Below are positions 54,453 to 64,000 of a stretch of DNA of 64,000 bases, piece after piece (positions within the stretch are counted from its first letter, which is position 1; every line of letters begins with the position of its first letter). Made by a program: the position numbers and the translations under genes. Source of the stretch: Hornefia butyriciproducens (GTDB taxonomy: Bacteria > Bacillota > Clostridia > Peptostreptococcales > Anaerovoracaceae); NCBI RefSeq assembly GCF_009695915.1, contig NZ_VUMZ01000006.1, forward strand, positions 62,001 through 126,000. Direction: 5' to 3'. The notes under the pieces are model-generated. The model worked only from the letters and a program-made list of their open reading frames with translations. It searched no databases and was not told the DNA's origin.

Positions 54453-57400
54453 TTATTCCGCTCCGGCCTGCTGAGCGAGCTCTGTCTCAAGATTTTTGTG
54501 GGCCGTGCTCATCATAAGCTTAATACGGTTCAGCTGATTGGTGTCGCTGGCACCGGGATCGTAATCGATGGCGACGATATTCGCCTTGGGATTCATTTTA
54601 CGTATCGCCTTCATCATGCCTTTTCCCGTAACGTGATTCGGAAGACACGCGAACGGCTGCAGGCACGCGATGTTCTCCACACCGCTGTGAATCAGCTCCA
54701 CCATTTCACCGGTCAGCAGCCATCCCTCTCCGCATTGATTTCCGATGGACACAACCTGCGATGCAGCGCGCGCCGTCTCCTCAATGCGGGCGGGCTCTGT
54801 GTAATGCCGGCTGTTTACCAGCGCATCTCTCATCGGCTTTCGCAGCCATTCCACACCGCGGATAGCCATCTGATTGATCTTCATGGACTTCCATGTGCCG
54901 GACAGATGCTCATAGTTGAATTTTTTGTTCTCCATTCCATAAAGGAAGAAGTCGATCAGATCCAGCACCACGGCTTCACCGCCTTCAGCCTCAATGGTTC
55001 CCACGATATCATTGTTGGCGTTCGGATGATATTTGACAAGAATCTCTCCGACCACACCCACCTTCGGCTTTTTCACATCCAGCCGTTCTACGCTGTCGAA
55101 ATCCTCTACGATTTTCCTCATGTTCTCCGCGTAGACTTTTCTGTTGAAGTTCAGAATATTGTCCACAATCGGCTGATACCATTTCTCCATCAGAGCCTGA
55201 CAGGTACCGGGAGTTTTCTCATAGGGCCGAGTCGCATAGAGAAGCCGCATCATCAGATCTCCGTAAATACAGCCGACCGCCAGCATGAAGCCCATTTTGG
55301 CGGTAATTTTAAAACCGGGGTTCTTTTCCAGTCCGACGACGTTGAATGACACTACCGGAATCTGACTCATACCCAGATCCGCCAGCGCTTTCCGCAGCAG
55401 CGAAACGTAATTGCTGGCGCGGCATCCGCCGCCGGTCTGCGACATGAACACTGCAGTGCGGTTCAGGTCATATTCTCCGGATTTCAGCGCGGAGATAATC
55501 TGCCCCAGTGTCACGATCGTCGGATAGCAGGCATCATTATTGATGTATTTCAGACCCTCTTCCACTGAGTTTTTGTCTACCGGCGGAAGGAGCACCACGT
55601 TGTATCCGCAGGCCTTCATCGCCTCCTTCAGATAATTGAAGTGGATCGGCGACATCTGCGGAATCAGCAGTGTGTAATTCTCACGCATCTCACGAGTAAA
55701 GATCCTGCGTTTGGCAGGTTCCCCGCCATGAACGATGTGAATATTGTTTTTCTCTCGCTCCTCCATCGCCGCTTTCAGCGAACGGATGCGGATTTTCGCA
55801 GCTCCCAGATTCGAGACTTCATCGATTTTCAGTACCGTATACAATTTATTATGTCTGCGGCAGATTTCCTCAACCTGATCCGTGGTAACAGCGTCCAACC
55901 CGCAGCCGAAGGAATTCAGCTGAACCAGCTCCACATTTTCATGTTCACCTGCGAAGACCGCCGCCTTATACAGCCTGGAATGGTAGACCCACTGATCCAG
56001 TACGCGTATCGGTCTCGGAAGGCTGACCCGTCCGGAAATGGAATCCTCGGTAATCACGACCATATCAAAGGAATTGATCATTTTGTCAATCCCGTGGTTG
56101 ATCTCCGGATCCAGGTGATACGGGCGACCTGCAAGGATAATGACCTTCTTTCCGTGATCTCTGGCATATTTCAGGGCGTACTCCCCCTGCTTCTGAATGT
56201 CTCTCTTGAACCGGGTCTGCTCTGTACGCGCAGTCAGTACAGCCTTGCGTATTTCCTCATGGCTGATATGCAGCGGTTTGAGGACACGGCCAAGTTCCCG
56301 GATCAGCCGGAGATCGCTGTCATACGGCAGGAACGGATGGAGGAACCTGACGTTCTTCTCTGCGAACAGATCATCCATATTGTTCGCGATGACCTCAGGA
56401 TAAGTTGCGACGATCGGGCAGTTATAATGGTTCGGTGCATCCGGATCCTCCGACTTCTCAAAGTTGAGACTCGGATAGAAGATAAACTGATGCCCCTGGT
56501 CCACCAGCCATTTAATATGCCCATGTACCAGCTTCGCCGGATAGCATGCGGTGTCCGAGGAGATAGTCTCCAGCCCCATGCTGTAAATGTGCTTGCTCGA
56601 GGGCGGCGACAGTTCGACCCTGAATTTCAGCTTTGTAAAGAATGTGAACCAGAACGGATAATCCTCGTACATGTTCAGCACGCGCGGAATCGCCACGGTA
56701 CCTCTTTCGGCATCAAAATCGGACAGCGGTTTGTAGTCGAACAGACGCTTGAATTTATAAGCGTACAGATTGGGGATCTGATGATCGGTCATCTGCCCTC
56801 CCGCTCCCTTTTCACAGCGGTTGCCCGTGATGAATCTGGAGCCGTCGCTGAATTTATTAATTGTCAGGATACACTGATTTTCACACCCGTGGCATCTGCC
56901 GTTGGAATGCTCCACATGAAAGTCCTCCAGTTCCTCTTTTCCGATGATAGAGGAACGGGTTCCGGTCACATAATTGTCCTGAGCGATCAATGCGCATCCG
57001 TAGGCGCCCATCAGACCTGCGATATCCGGTCGGACAACATTTTTCCCGATGATTTTTTCAATGCTGCGGAGGACAGCGTCATTCATGAAGGTTCCGCCCT
57101 GCACAACGATTTTATCTCCGGTTTCGTCATTGTTCCGGAGTTTGATGACTTTATACAGCGCATTCTTGATAACGGAATAGGAAAGCCCTGCGGAGATATC
57201 TCCGATGGATGCCCCTTCCTTCTGCGCCTGTTTCACCTTGGAGTTCATAAACACGGTGCATCGTGTCCCCAGATCCACCGGGCTGTCCGCGAACAAAGCC
57301 TCGTGCGCGAAAGCGTCAGTGTCCAGGTTGACGGATTTGGCGTAGGTTTCCAGGAATGAGCCGCAGCCGCTGGAGCAGGCCTCATTCAGCATGATATTGT

Positions 57401-58697
57401 AGATCGCGCCGTCTTTGATTTTCATGCACTTCATATCCTGCCCGCCGATATCCAGAATGAAATCCACTCCGGGCAGGAATTCAGCGGCGGCTTTGTAGTG
57501 CGCCATGGTCTCGATTTCACCCATGTCCGCCTTGAACGCCGCCTTAATCAGGCCTTCCCCGTATCCGGTGACCGCGGTGTTGGCGATCACCGCAGAGGAC
57601 GGCAGCCGGGAATACAGTTCCCTGAGCATCGCCCGTACAGCTTCTACAGGATTTCCCTCGTTGCTGCGGTAAAACGAATACAGAAGGCACCGGTCTTCAT
57701 CGATCAGCGCCGCCTTCGTCGTCGTAGATCCGGCGTCGATTCCGAGATACACGTTTCCCTTGGCTTTCCTGATATCTTTCCTCTTGATTTTATCTTTGTT
57801 GTGCCGGTTCCGAAATTCCTCGTACTCCTGGCCGTTCGCAAACAGCGGCTCCACATGTCTGGTCTCCGCCATCTGAGATTTATCCGCCGTCTTCATCCGG
57901 TTCACGATCTCTCCCAGGCGCACCGGCTCCTCGTTTCCACTGAGCATCGCCGCACCGATGGCGACAAAATACTTCGAGTCCTCCGGAAAGATAACGTCCT
58001 CATCTGAAAGTCCCAGCGTTTCAATGAAGCGCTTGCGAAGTTCCGAGAGGAAGGACAGCGGTCCGCCGAGGAACGCAACTTTTCCTTTAATCACATGACC
58101 GCATGCAAGCCCGCTTATGGTCTGATTCACTACCGCCTGGAAAATCGAGGCTGCCAGATCCGGCACCGCCGCGCCGTCATTGATCAGCGGCTGGATGTCT
58201 GTCTTGGCGAACACTCCGCACCGCGCCGCAATAGGATAGATGACCTTGTAATCTCTGGCGACCTCATTCAGTCCTCCGGCGTCCGTATTCAGCAGAATCG
58301 CCATCTGGTCGATAAAAGCGCCGGTACCTCCTGCACAGGTACCGTTCATCCGCTGCTCGATGGTCGCGCCGTAGAAGGTAATCTTGGCATCTTCCCCGCC
58401 AAGCTCGATGGCGACATCCGTTTCCGGAATCAGCGTTTCAACCGCTTTACTGCAGGCAATAACCTCCTGCTCGAAGCGGATCCCCAGAAGTTTGGCAAGA
58501 GCAAGCCCGCCGGATCCGGTAATCACCGGCTGCAGTTCTGCATCTCCCATTTCCCGGTACATATCGTTCACCAGTTCATCGACCTTGTCGAAGACATTCG
58601 ACATATGCCGCTCATATCTTGAGTATATTACATTCTCATTTTCGTCCAATGCCACCAGTTTCACGGTGGTCGATCCGATATCGATTCCTAATTTCAT
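54453..58697 (-). CDS. Giant 2-hydroxyacyl-CoA dehydratase activase-like protein (double BadF/BcrA ATPase)
   Basis: The 1414-residue protein has two ASKHA ATPase domains: one starts [19 protein letters not shown] (1-300), with ELGGEDAK and [11 protein letters not shown], and the second starts [18 protein letters not shown] (about 320-590), with [10 protein letters not shown] and [11 protein letters not shown]. Cysteine-containing [13 protein letters not shown] follows near 625. The remaining half matches the DUF2229/CoA-dehydratase-related region with several CYPA and DACYPT motifs. It resembles activators that drive an electron into 2-hydroxyacyl-CoA dehydratases, but no dehydratase subunits are nearby, so the partner is unknown. 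The start at 58697 has AGAGGGTG upstream. Confidence 0.88.
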   Translation of the reverse strand: MKLGIDIGSTTVKLVALDENENVIYSRYERHMSNVFDKVDELVNDMYREMGDAELQPVITGSGGLALAKLLGIRFEQEVIACSKAVETLIPETDVAIELGGEDAKITFYGATIEQRMNGTCAGGTGAFIDQMAILLNTDAGGLNEVARDYKVIYPIAARCGVFAKTDIQPLINDGAAVPDLAASIFQAVVNQTISGLACGHVIKGKVAFLGGPLSFLSELRKRFIETLGLSDEDVIFPEDSKYFVAIGAAMLSGNEEPVRLGEIVNRMKTADKSQMAETRHVEPLFANGQEYEEFRNRHNKDKIKRKDIRKAKGNVYLGIDAGSTTTKAALIDEDRCLLYSFYRSNEGNPVEAVRAMLRELYSRLPSSAVIANTAVTGYGEGLIKAAFKADMGEIETMAHYKAAAEFLPGVDFILDIGGQDMKCMKIKDGAIYNIMLNEACSSGCGSFLETYAKSVNLDTDAFAHEALFADSPVDLGTRCTVFMNSKVKQAQKEGASIGDISAGLSYSVIKNALYKVIKLRNNDETGDKIVVQGGTFMNDAVLRSIEKIIGKNVVRPDIAGLMGAYGCALIAQDNYVTGTRSSIIGKEELEDFHVEHSNGRCHGCENQCILTINKFSDGSRFITGNRCEKGAGGQMTDHQIPNLYAYKFKRLFDYKPLSDFDAERGTVAIPRVLNMYEDYPFWFTFFTKLKFRVELSPPSSKHIYSMGLETISSDTACYPAKLVHGHIKWLVDQGHQFIFYPSLNFEKSEDPDAPNHYNCPIVATYPEVIANNMDDLFAEKNVRFLHPFLPYDSDLRLIRELGRVLKPLHISHEEIRKAVLTARTEQTRFKRDIQKQGEYALKYARDHGKKVIILAGRPYHLDPEINHGIDKMINSFDMVVITEDSISGRVSLPRPIRVLDQWVYHSRLYKAAVFAGEHENVELVQLNSFGCGLDAVTTDQVEEICRRHNKLYTVLKIDEVSNLGAAKIRIRSLKAAMEEREKNNIHIVHGGEPAKRRIFTREMRENYTLLIPQMSPIHFNYLKEAMKACGYNVVLLPPVDKNSVEEGLKYINNDACYPTIVTLGQIISALKSGEYDLNRTAVFMSQTGGGCRASNYVSLLRKALADLGMSQIPVVSFNVVGLEKNPGFKITAKMGFMLAVGCIYGDLMMRLLYATRPYEKTPGTCQALMEKWYQPIVDNILNFNRKVYAENMRKIVEDFDSVERLDVKKPKVGVVGEILVKYHPNANNDIVGTIEAEGGEAVVLDLIDFFLYGMENKKFNYEHLSGTWKSMKINQMAIRGVEWLRKPMRDALVNSRHYTEPARIEETARAASQVVSIGNQCGEGWLLTGEMVELIHSGVENIACLQPFACLPNHVTGKGMMKAIRKMNPKANIVAIDYDPGASDTNQLNRIKLMMSTAHKNLETELAQQAGAE

Positions 58698-58728
58698 ATT
58701 CACCCTCTGATGTAACACGTTTTCCGCC

Positions 58729-60177
58729 CTACAGATCCCGAATCTCTTTTTTGTACAGATGCGCAATCATTATTGCGGAATACGTCGTCCCGATGATCTC
58801 CGCAAGCGGGAAAGACGCCCAGGAGGCAGTCAGACCCACATAGTGGAACAAAAGATAAGCCAGCGGCAGTATGCCCAAAAGCTGACGAAGCAGCGACGCA
58901 AACAGGCTGTACACGCCGTGTCCTGTACTCTGGAACAGTGTGGAACAAATGATGCCGAAGGCGGCCGGAATGAAGCACAGACTGATGATACGAAGCGCTG
59001 GTATGCCGATTTCCATCATATTCGCATCCGCACTGAAGAGTTTCAGAAGGAGCCCCGGCGCTACGTGAAACGCAACCACACCGCAGCTCATGATCACCAG
59101 CGCAGTAATCAGCGCGCATTTATATGTTTTCATCAGTCGTTCACGGTTTCTTGCTCCGTAATTGTACCCCATTATAGGCATGGCGCCCTGATTCAGACCG
59201 AACACCGGCATGAAGACAAAGGACTGCAGCTTGAAATAAACACCGAGCACCGCCACCGCTGTCGCATTCACTGCCAGAATCGCGTTATAACCCAGCAACA
59301 TAAAGGATCCAATCGCCTGCATCACCATGCCCGGCAATCCGACCGCATAAATATCTTTCACTACCCTCCAGTCTATTTTGAAGCCGCGGAGACGAACCTC
59401 CACTGCGTGCTCCCGGTGACGGATGATCCATATCGCCACAGCCATGGACACACCCTGGCCAATCACTGTGGCCAGTGCGGCACCCGCCACCTCAAGCCGG
59501 GGCATACCCAGCAGTCCGAAAATCAGAATCGGGTCCAGCACAATATTTGTCACTGCACCGCTGAGACTGATGATCATCGGTGCGATCATATTTCCCGTGG
59601 CCTGCAGCACCTTCTCCAGCTGAATCTCCACCATGCTGAAAAGACACAGCGTCGTGACGATGCGGAGATATGCCACTCCGTAAGAAAAAATCTCAGGATC
59701 ATCCGAATACGCACTCATAAAAGGCTCAGCAATCAAAAGGCCGATTACCGCAAACGCAACGAAATTGAACACGCCGATCCGGATACTGGTGCTTGCCGCC
59801 TTGTCGGCTTCCTCGAACCGTTTGGCCCCCAGCCTTCTGGCAATCAGCGAATTGACTCCCACCGCACTGCCCACTGCGACTGAAATCATCAGCATCTGCA
59901 GCGGCATAATCAGCGATACGGCCGTCAGAGCTTTCTCGCTGAGCATCGCGACAAAGACACTGTCTACAATGTTGTAAAGCGCCGCTATAGTCATAGACAG
60001 CATCGCCGGCCACGCCATGGATGCGAGCAGCCTCCCCACCGGTGCCGACCCCATCTTGTTCGCGTCGCTGTCGATTCTCATTTCTCCGGTTTCCGTCCCG
60101 ACATCAGTCAGTACTTCGTCAGCTTCTCTTTCGCTGTCAATCGTTTCCGGTTTTTCGCCCTTATGCTTATTTTTCAC
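58729..60177 (-). CDS. MATE family efflux transporter
   Basis: The 482-residue protein has a polar cytoplasmic N-terminus (about 50 residues) and about twelve membrane segments in two halves, with MATE-type sequences [24 protein letters not shown] and [17 protein letters not shown] (each quoted in part). It exports cationic or organic compounds using an ion gradient; the substrate is unknown. The start codon is GTG at 60177 after AAGGAAG. It lies 31 bases before the activase gene. Confidence 0.9.
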   Translation of the reverse strand: MKNKHKGEKPETIDSEREADEVLTDVGTETGEMRIDSDANKMGSAPVGRLLASMAWPAMLSMTIAALYNIVDSVFVAMLSEKALTAVSLIMPLQMLMISVAVGSAVGVNSLIARRLGAKRFEEADKAASTSIRIGVFNFVAFAVIGLLIAEPFMSAYSDDPEIFSYGVAYLRIVTTLCLFSMVEIQLEKVLQATGNMIAPMIISLSGAVTNIVLDPILIFGLLGMPRLEVAGAALATVIGQGVSMAVAIWIIRHREHAVEVRLRGFKIDWRVVKDIYAVGLPGMVMQAIGSFMLLGYNAILAVNATAVAVLGVYFKLQSFVFMPVFGLNQGAMPIMGYNYGARNRERLMKTYKCALITALVIMSCGVVAFHVAPGLLLKLFSADANMMEIGIPALRIISLCFIPAAFGIICSTLFQSTGHGVYSLFASLLRQLLGILPLAYLLFHYVGLTASWASFPLAEIIGTTYSAIMIAHLYKKEIRDL

Positions 60178-60282
60178 TTTCTTCCTTTCTGTTTCTGTTC
60201 CGATAATCTTGATTCCCTTTTTTCCTCTAATCTAATCACCTGTTCTGTAATCACATCAGTAACAGTTTTTTACTAATAAAAA

Positions 60283-60622
60283 ATGGGCAGGTCTGTAAGC
60301 CGGGTTCTGTATTCGACAATCATCTATCTAAGGCGCGACATCTCTGCGCGCTCATGCGGTCCACCTTTCGGGCGGTGACGGGCCGCCACCATACTGCCCT
60401 CCGACCTTGCTCCGGATGGGGTTTACACGGCCGCCATGTCTCCATGACGCCGGTGAGCTCTTACCTCACCATTTCAACCTTACCACGGCATAACCCGTTT
60501 CGGCGGTGTGTTTCTGTTGCACTTTCCCTATAGTTACCTACGCCGGACGTTATCACGGCATCCCTGCCCTGCGGAGCCCGGACTTTCCTCATGCTGTGCA
60601 CGCGATTGTCTGGCCTGCCCAT
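60283..60622 (-). ncRNA. rnpB: RNase P RNA, class A
   Basis: The minus strand carries GAGGAAAGTCCGGGCT in the 5' third, a GTAAGGTTGAAATGGTGAGGTAAGAG-type core (shown in part), the GAACCCGGCTTACAG motif near the 3' end, and complementary ends TGGGCAGG/CCTGCCCA. Length near 340 bases is normal for this RNA, the catalytic subunit that removes 5' leaders from tRNA precursors. Ends are approximate by a few bases. Confidence 0.95.
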
Positions 60623-60631
60623 TGAATGCTT

Positions 60632-60660
60632 ATTTTATCATACAAACGGATTGATATCAA
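60632..60660 (-). promoter_or_regulatory. Promoter of rnpB
   Basis: TTGATA (60655-60660) and TAAAAT (60632-60637) have a 17-base spacer and overlap the end of the nif3-like gene, with transcription starting close to 60624. Confidence 0.75.
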
Positions 60661-61405
60661 TCTTCGTTTTCAGGATCTCACAATTTGTTTTGCGGCTCAG
60701 GATTTCCGCCATGTTATCGACAAAGATTTTTTCCGTTCCGTAATGGCCTGCGTCCAGGACACAGAGATCCATAGCTTTGGCGTTCTGCGCATCATGATAT
60801 TTCAGGTCTCCGGTGATGTACAGGTCGCAGCCTTCATCGACAGCCTCCCGCATGAATTCCGCGCCGGAGCCGGTACACCATCCCACAGTGCAGATCTTCC
60901 GTTTCAGGTCTCCCGTCGCGCTGAAGAACCGGACGCTGACGCCCAGAGCCTCTGCCGCCTGATAAATGAACTCCTGGAAACTGATCTCCATCGGCGTCAC
61001 GCCCTTGCGGCAGAAACGGTTTCCGCTTTCAAAGGGCTCCACATCATTGAGACCCAGCACCTCACCGAAATGATCGTTGTTTCCTCCCTCCATTGTATCG
61101 AAAGATGTGTGGCAGGAATATACGGAAATCCCCGCGCGGATCAGACGGTTGATATACTTTCCGGTGATATTGCTGTGGTCAACATTATGCAGGCCGCCGA
61201 AAATCAGAGGGTGATGTGTTACGATCATATCCGCATCTCTCTCAATCGCCTCGTCGATCACCGCATCGGTGATTTCCAGCGCGACCAGAATCCGCTCCAC
61301 ATCCTGAAATTCTGTGTTGATCTGTATCCCGCAGTTGTCCCAGTCTTCCTCCAGTTCAACCGGGCAAATTCCTTCCATGATCCGATAAAATTTTTCCTTT
61401 ATCAT
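60638..61405 (-). CDS. Nif3-like dinuclear metal centre protein
   Basis: The 255-residue NIF3/YqfO family protein has the metal-binding motifs VTHHPLIFGG, SCHTSFDTMEGG and GHYGTE. Biochemical function is unresolved, though members bind two metal ions and often accompany trmK. Its ATG lies one base after the trmK stop. The rnpB promoter overlaps its last codons. Confidence 0.93.
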   Translation of the reverse strand: MIKEKFYRIMEGICPVELEEDWDNCGIQINTEFQDVERILVALEITDAVIDEAIERDADMIVTHHPLIFGGLHNVDHSNITGKYINRLIRAGISVYSCHTSFDTMEGGNNDHFGEVLGLNDVEPFESGNRFCRKGVTPMEISFQEFIYQAAEALGVSVRFFSATGDLKRKICTVGWCTGSGAEFMREAVDEGCDLYITGDLKYHDAQNAKAMDLCVLDAGHYGTEKIFVDNMAEILSRKTNCEILKTKIDINPFV

Positions 61406-61406
61406 T

Positions 61407-62114
61407 TCAATTCATCTCCCTTAACAAATCCCCGATCCGGCGCAGCCGCCGAACCGCCTTTTGTTCCTGTATACGATGCTCTCCGCCTCCTGCTGAAACC
61501 GCGTCCAGAATCCTCTGCTGCCGCTCCCGCTCTGCCTCGAGGTATTCCCGGCTGTACGGGTTCCGGTCCCTCAGCATTGAATCAGGATAATCCCACAGCT
61601 CCGGAGCGTCTTCATAACGGTCGTGACGGTCGGCGGTCTCTCCCGGCCGTACAGTCATAATCACCGGCAGAAACCGGCCTTCCCTTACGATATGCTCCCG
61701 AATCCTTTCGTATCCGTTTTCCGCCAGCCAGAAGCGAAGCCGTCCGAGGTTGTTCCTGGGCTGCAGGATATATGTGCCGAAGGATCGGCTCAATTGGGGA
61801 TCCGCGCCCAGAATTTCTGTAATCAGGATGCCACCCATCCCTGCAATGACTATATTGTCCACCTCGCCCGGCCGCAGCACGGACAGGCCGTCGCCGATCC
61901 GCAGATCAAACTCCTCTTCCGGGCCGTAGATGCGGCAGTCCCGCATCGCCTTGTTCAGCGACCCGCGGCTGACGTCTGTCAGAATCACCTTGGGACATCT
62001 TCCGCTCTGCTTTAGATAAATAGGCAAAAAACCATGGTCTGTGCCGATGTCGGCCATGGTTTCTCCCGTTCTGATTTCATCGGCGATCGTCTGTAATCTT
62101 TCGCTGAGTTTCAT
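61407..62114 (-). CDS. trmK: tRNA (adenine-22-N1)-methyltransferase TrmK
   Basis: The 235-residue class I SAM enzyme has MADIGTDHGFLPIYL and a NIVIAGMGGILITEIL block (NIVIAGMGG in part) and LQPRNNLGRLRFWL, as in B. subtilis TrmK, which modifies A22 in tRNA. The sigma factor-trmK-nif3 order supports this. The ATG has GGAG 5 bases upstream. Confidence 0.93.
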   Translation of the reverse strand: MKLSERLQTIADEIRTGETMADIGTDHGFLPIYLKQSGRCPKVILTDVSRGSLNKAMRDCRIYGPEEEFDLRIGDGLSVLRPGEVDNIVIAGMGGILITEILGADPQLSRSFGTYILQPRNNLGRLRFWLAENGYERIREHIVREGRFLPVIMTVRPGETADRHDRYEDAPELWDYPDSMLRDRNPYSREYLEAERERQQRILDAVSAGGGEHRIQEQKAVRRLRRIGDLLREMN

Positions 62115-62133
62115 TTCTGCTCCATGCGTATCT

Positions 62134-63408
62134 CTATTCCAGATAATCTTTCAGTTTCTTGCTCCTGCTGGGATGGCGCAGTTTCCGGAGAGCCTTCGCC
62201 TCAATCTGGCGGATCCGTTCCCTTGTAACGTCGAATTCCTTGCCGACCTCTTCCAGTGTCCGGGAGCGGCCGTCCTCCAGCCCGAACCTGAGTTTCAGCA
62301 CCTTCTGCTCCCGTTCTGTCAACGTATCCAGCACCTCCACCAGCTGCTCCTTCAGCATGGAAAAGGCCGCCGCCTCTGCCGGGGCGGGCACATCGTCGTC
62401 CGGAATAAAGTCGCCCAGATGGCTGTCTTCCTCCTCGCCTATAGGCGTTTCCAGCGAAACCGGCTCCTGGGCAATCTTCTGAATCTCCCGAACCTTTTCG
62501 ACTGAAATCCCCATTTCCTTTGAGATCTCTTCCGGCGTCGGCTCTCTCCCATAGGTCTGAAGCAGCTGACGGGAAACCCGGATCAGCTTGTTGATCGTCT
62601 CCACCATATGCACCGGGATCCGGATCGTTCTCGCCTGATCTGCAATGGAACGGGTGATCGCCTGGCGGATCCACCAGGTCGCATAAGTCGAGAATTTATA
62701 ACCCTTCCGGTAATCGAATTTATCGACCGCCTTGATCAGTCCGAGGTTGCCCTCCTGAATCAGGTCAAGGAACAGCATCCCCCGGCCGACATAACGTTTC
62801 GCGATACTGACGACAAGTCTGAGATTCGCCTCGCAGAGACGCTGTTTGGCTCTTTCATCGCCCATCTCCATCCGCTTCGCAAGGTCGATCTCCTCCTCTG
62901 CCGTCAGAAGAGGAACCTTACCGATCTCCTTCAGATACATACGAACCGGATCGTCAACGGCAATTCCCTTGGGAACCGTTGCGTCCACATCGATTTCGCC
63001 GGATTTTGTCAGCACCACGCCGTCATCGTCGGGCTCGTCATCGTCGTCGCCGTCCAGGATCATAGCAAAGTCCTCCGGCGCGGATTCCGTTGTAATCTCT
63101 ACGTCCCGGGACAGAAGTTCCTCGTAGATTTCGTCGATAGCGTTCTTGTCCAGATCATACTTGTCCAGATAATCGGCCATGTCAGAATACGTCAGAATCT
63201 GTTTCTTCTCCCCGGCTCGGGCAAGAAGTCTCTTGACCAGTTCGGCCTTCAGTTCGTCTGGCTTGAGTCCCGCCAGTTCATCTGCCGCCGGAGCGTTACC
63301 GGCTCCCTGACCGTTCTCCGCCGGCTTTGCCTTTTTGTGGTCTGCCCCCTTCTTCGCCGCAGGCTTCTTTTTTGTCACAGTTGTTTTTTTCTTTGTTTCG
63401 TTTGCCAT
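62134..63408 (-). CDS. rpoD: RNA polymerase primary sigma factor
   Basis: The 424-residue sigma-70 (SigA) protein has region 1.1 after a Lys-rich start, region 1.2 [18 protein letters not shown], region 2 with [19 protein letters not shown] and [10 protein letters not shown], region 3 and region 4 with [20 protein letters not shown]. It recognises the TTGACA-N17-TATAAT promoters seen throughout this window. AGAGGAG lies 6 bases before the ATG. Gap to dnaG is 56 bases. Confidence 0.98.
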   Translation of the reverse strand: MANETKKKTTVTKKKPAAKKGADHKKAKPAENGQGAGNAPAADELAGLKPDELKAELVKRLLARAGEKKQILTYSDMADYLDKYDLDKNAIDEIYEELLSRDVEITTESAPEDFAMILDGDDDDEPDDDGVVLTKSGEIDVDATVPKGIAVDDPVRMYLKEIGKVPLLTAEEEIDLAKRMEMGDERAKQRLCEANLRLVVSIAKRYVGRGMLFLDLIQEGNLGLIKAVDKFDYRKGYKFSTYATWWIRQAITRSIADQARTIRIPVHMVETINKLIRVSRQLLQTYGREPTPEEISKEMGISVEKVREIQKIAQEPVSLETPIGEEEDSHLGDFIPDDDVPAPAEAAAFSMLKEQLVEVLDTLTEREQKVLKLRFGLEDGRSRTLEEVGKEFDVTRERIRQIEAKALRKLRHPSRSKKLKDYLE

Positions 63409-63464
63409 CCGTTTCTCCTCTGTTTCTATGTGAATGCGTTTCGCCTGATTATCTGTTTATCTTA

Positions 63465-64000
63465 TCATCTGAGATTTTTCCGTTCTCTCTGTATTCGCAT
63501 CAGTTCGTCGGTCATCTGCCGAATCTGTTCCTGGCTGCCGCCCTCGTCCGCCATGGAGAGCATCGTCAGAATCTCCTGCTCCCGCTTTGCCAGTTTCTCG
63601 CTTCTTGCTGTCTTCAGACATTCCTCGTACACCTTCTCATGCTCCGGGTCCAGCATGATCTCCTCCATCAGCTGCTGCAGCGCCCGGCTCTCCGGTTCAG
63701 GCAGTCCCTCAATCAGCTGTACGGTATCCGTAACAGCGTCCGGATGCCGCTCCTTCTCCCGCAGAGCATGCTCAAGGATATCCTGCGCGGGAAGCGAAAG
63801 TTCTACATCTTTTTCCTCAGCAAGCCGCGGAAGATAGTCGTCATCGGTCAGAACCAGCTTCAGAAGCGTCTTTTCAAGCGGGGAAATTTCCTCACGCGCT
63901 TCAGGTGCATTTTCCTCCCGGCGCATCTGCCTTCTGGTCTCCGATGTCTGCGGCGATCTTCTGCCGTCGCGAAGCGCAAGTTCCCGATCGATGGCTGACT
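63465..64000 (-). CDS. dnaG: DNA primase DnaG, C-terminal part (truncated by window edge)
   Basis: The reading frame stays open from the stop at 63465 to position 63998 and out of the window, giving about 178 residues of a C-terminal helical domain, starting SAIDRELALRDGRRS. It matches the DnaB-helicase-binding end of bacterial primase in context: dnaG-rpoD is the classical macromolecular-synthesis operon. The catalytic Toprim and zinc domains would lie outside the window. The ATG at 63926 is internal, not a true start. Confidence 0.85.
   Translation of the reverse strand, partial: SAIDRELALRDGRRSPQTSETRRQMRREENAPEAREEISPLEKTLLKLVLTDDDYLPRLAEEKDVELSLPAQDILEHALREKERHPDAVTDTVQLIEGLPEPESRALQQLMEEIMLDPEHEKVYEECLKTARSEKLAKREQEILTMLSMADEGGSQEQIRQMTDELMRIQRERKNLR

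Noticed and set aside
55641-57359. A 572-codon open frame on the plus strand
   Set aside because: It lies wholly antisense to the giant activase gene, which has clear domain motifs. GC-rich codon use on one strand produces long open antisense frames, and no ribosome site or family similarity was seen.
1-64000. CRISPR arrays, insertion sequences, rRNA genes
   Set aside because: I saw no regularly spaced direct repeats, no transposase frames and no rRNA motifs anywhere in the window.

Overview
The window is a 64 kb chromosomal segment of a moderately GC-rich Firmicute, most likely an anaerobic Clostridia member; the family is not fixed by what is visible. The evidence is the gene content and order: dnaG-rpoD-trmK-nif3, nadD-yqeK-rsfS, hisS-aspS next to relA, Asp23-nusB-xseAB-ispA-dxs-tlyA, a giant acyl-CoA dehydratase activase, class A RNase P RNA, a Gram-positive-type LexA operator, and strong AGGAGG ribosome sites. 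Every confident gene is on the minus strand, so transcription runs from high to low coordinates. Most genes touch or overlap by ATGA, and long housekeeping operons are punctuated by near-consensus sigma-A promoters with 17-base spacers.

Region by region, from high to low coordinates: (i) 64000-60283: dnaG (cut by the window edge), rpoD, trmK, nif3-like and RNase P RNA. (ii) 60177-51450: a MATE exporter, a 1414-residue 2-hydroxyacyl-CoA dehydratase activase-like protein, then a pair of secreted surface proteins whose leader carries two intrinsic-terminator hairpins. (iii) 51301-46884: yebC with its own promoter, a 6S-like RNA, polA and coaE. (iv) 46804-43386: two tRNA-Leu genes, yajC and fused secDF. 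(v) 43361-29684: relA, a metallo-hydrolase, hemZ, hisS, aspS, nadD, yqeK, rsfS, leuS, ribonuclease J and ylbF, then efp under its own promoter. (vi) 28901-25907: mltG, trmR and a U32 protein; the last two fit the 5-methoxyuridine tRNA wobble pathway. (vii) 25776-17655: a CNNM transporter, Asp23, nusB, a TsaD/Kae1-like paralogue, xseAB, ispA, dxs and tlyA. (viii) 17621-7616: an aminotransferase, mutS, mutL, miaA, a tyrosine recombinase with a pentapeptide-repeat tail, a methionine gamma-lyase-family PLP enzyme and a TVP38 membrane protein, probably driven by a promoter inside tlyA. (ix) 7583-598: a consensus promoter, a cobalamin riboswitch with a terminator platform, and four genes for corrinoid uptake. 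(x) 513-111: a LysM membrane protein whose promoter is covered by three LexA-box-like sites.

The most interesting locus is 598-7583. The cobalamin riboswitch controls a complete BtuF/BtuC/BtuD-like importer preceded by a 974-residue secreted protein. That protein carries three clear repeats and one divergent module, all NEAT-like in pattern, fused to a copy of only the N-terminal lobe of the adjacent binding protein. Such modules are usually discussed as heme binders, but the riboswitch argues that this one works on corrinoids. This is an inference that needs binding data. Secondary points of interest are the LexA-saturated promoter of the LysM gene, the attenuator-like leader of the surface-protein pair, the pentapeptide tail of the operon-embedded recombinase, and the 6S-like RNA immediately upstream of polA.
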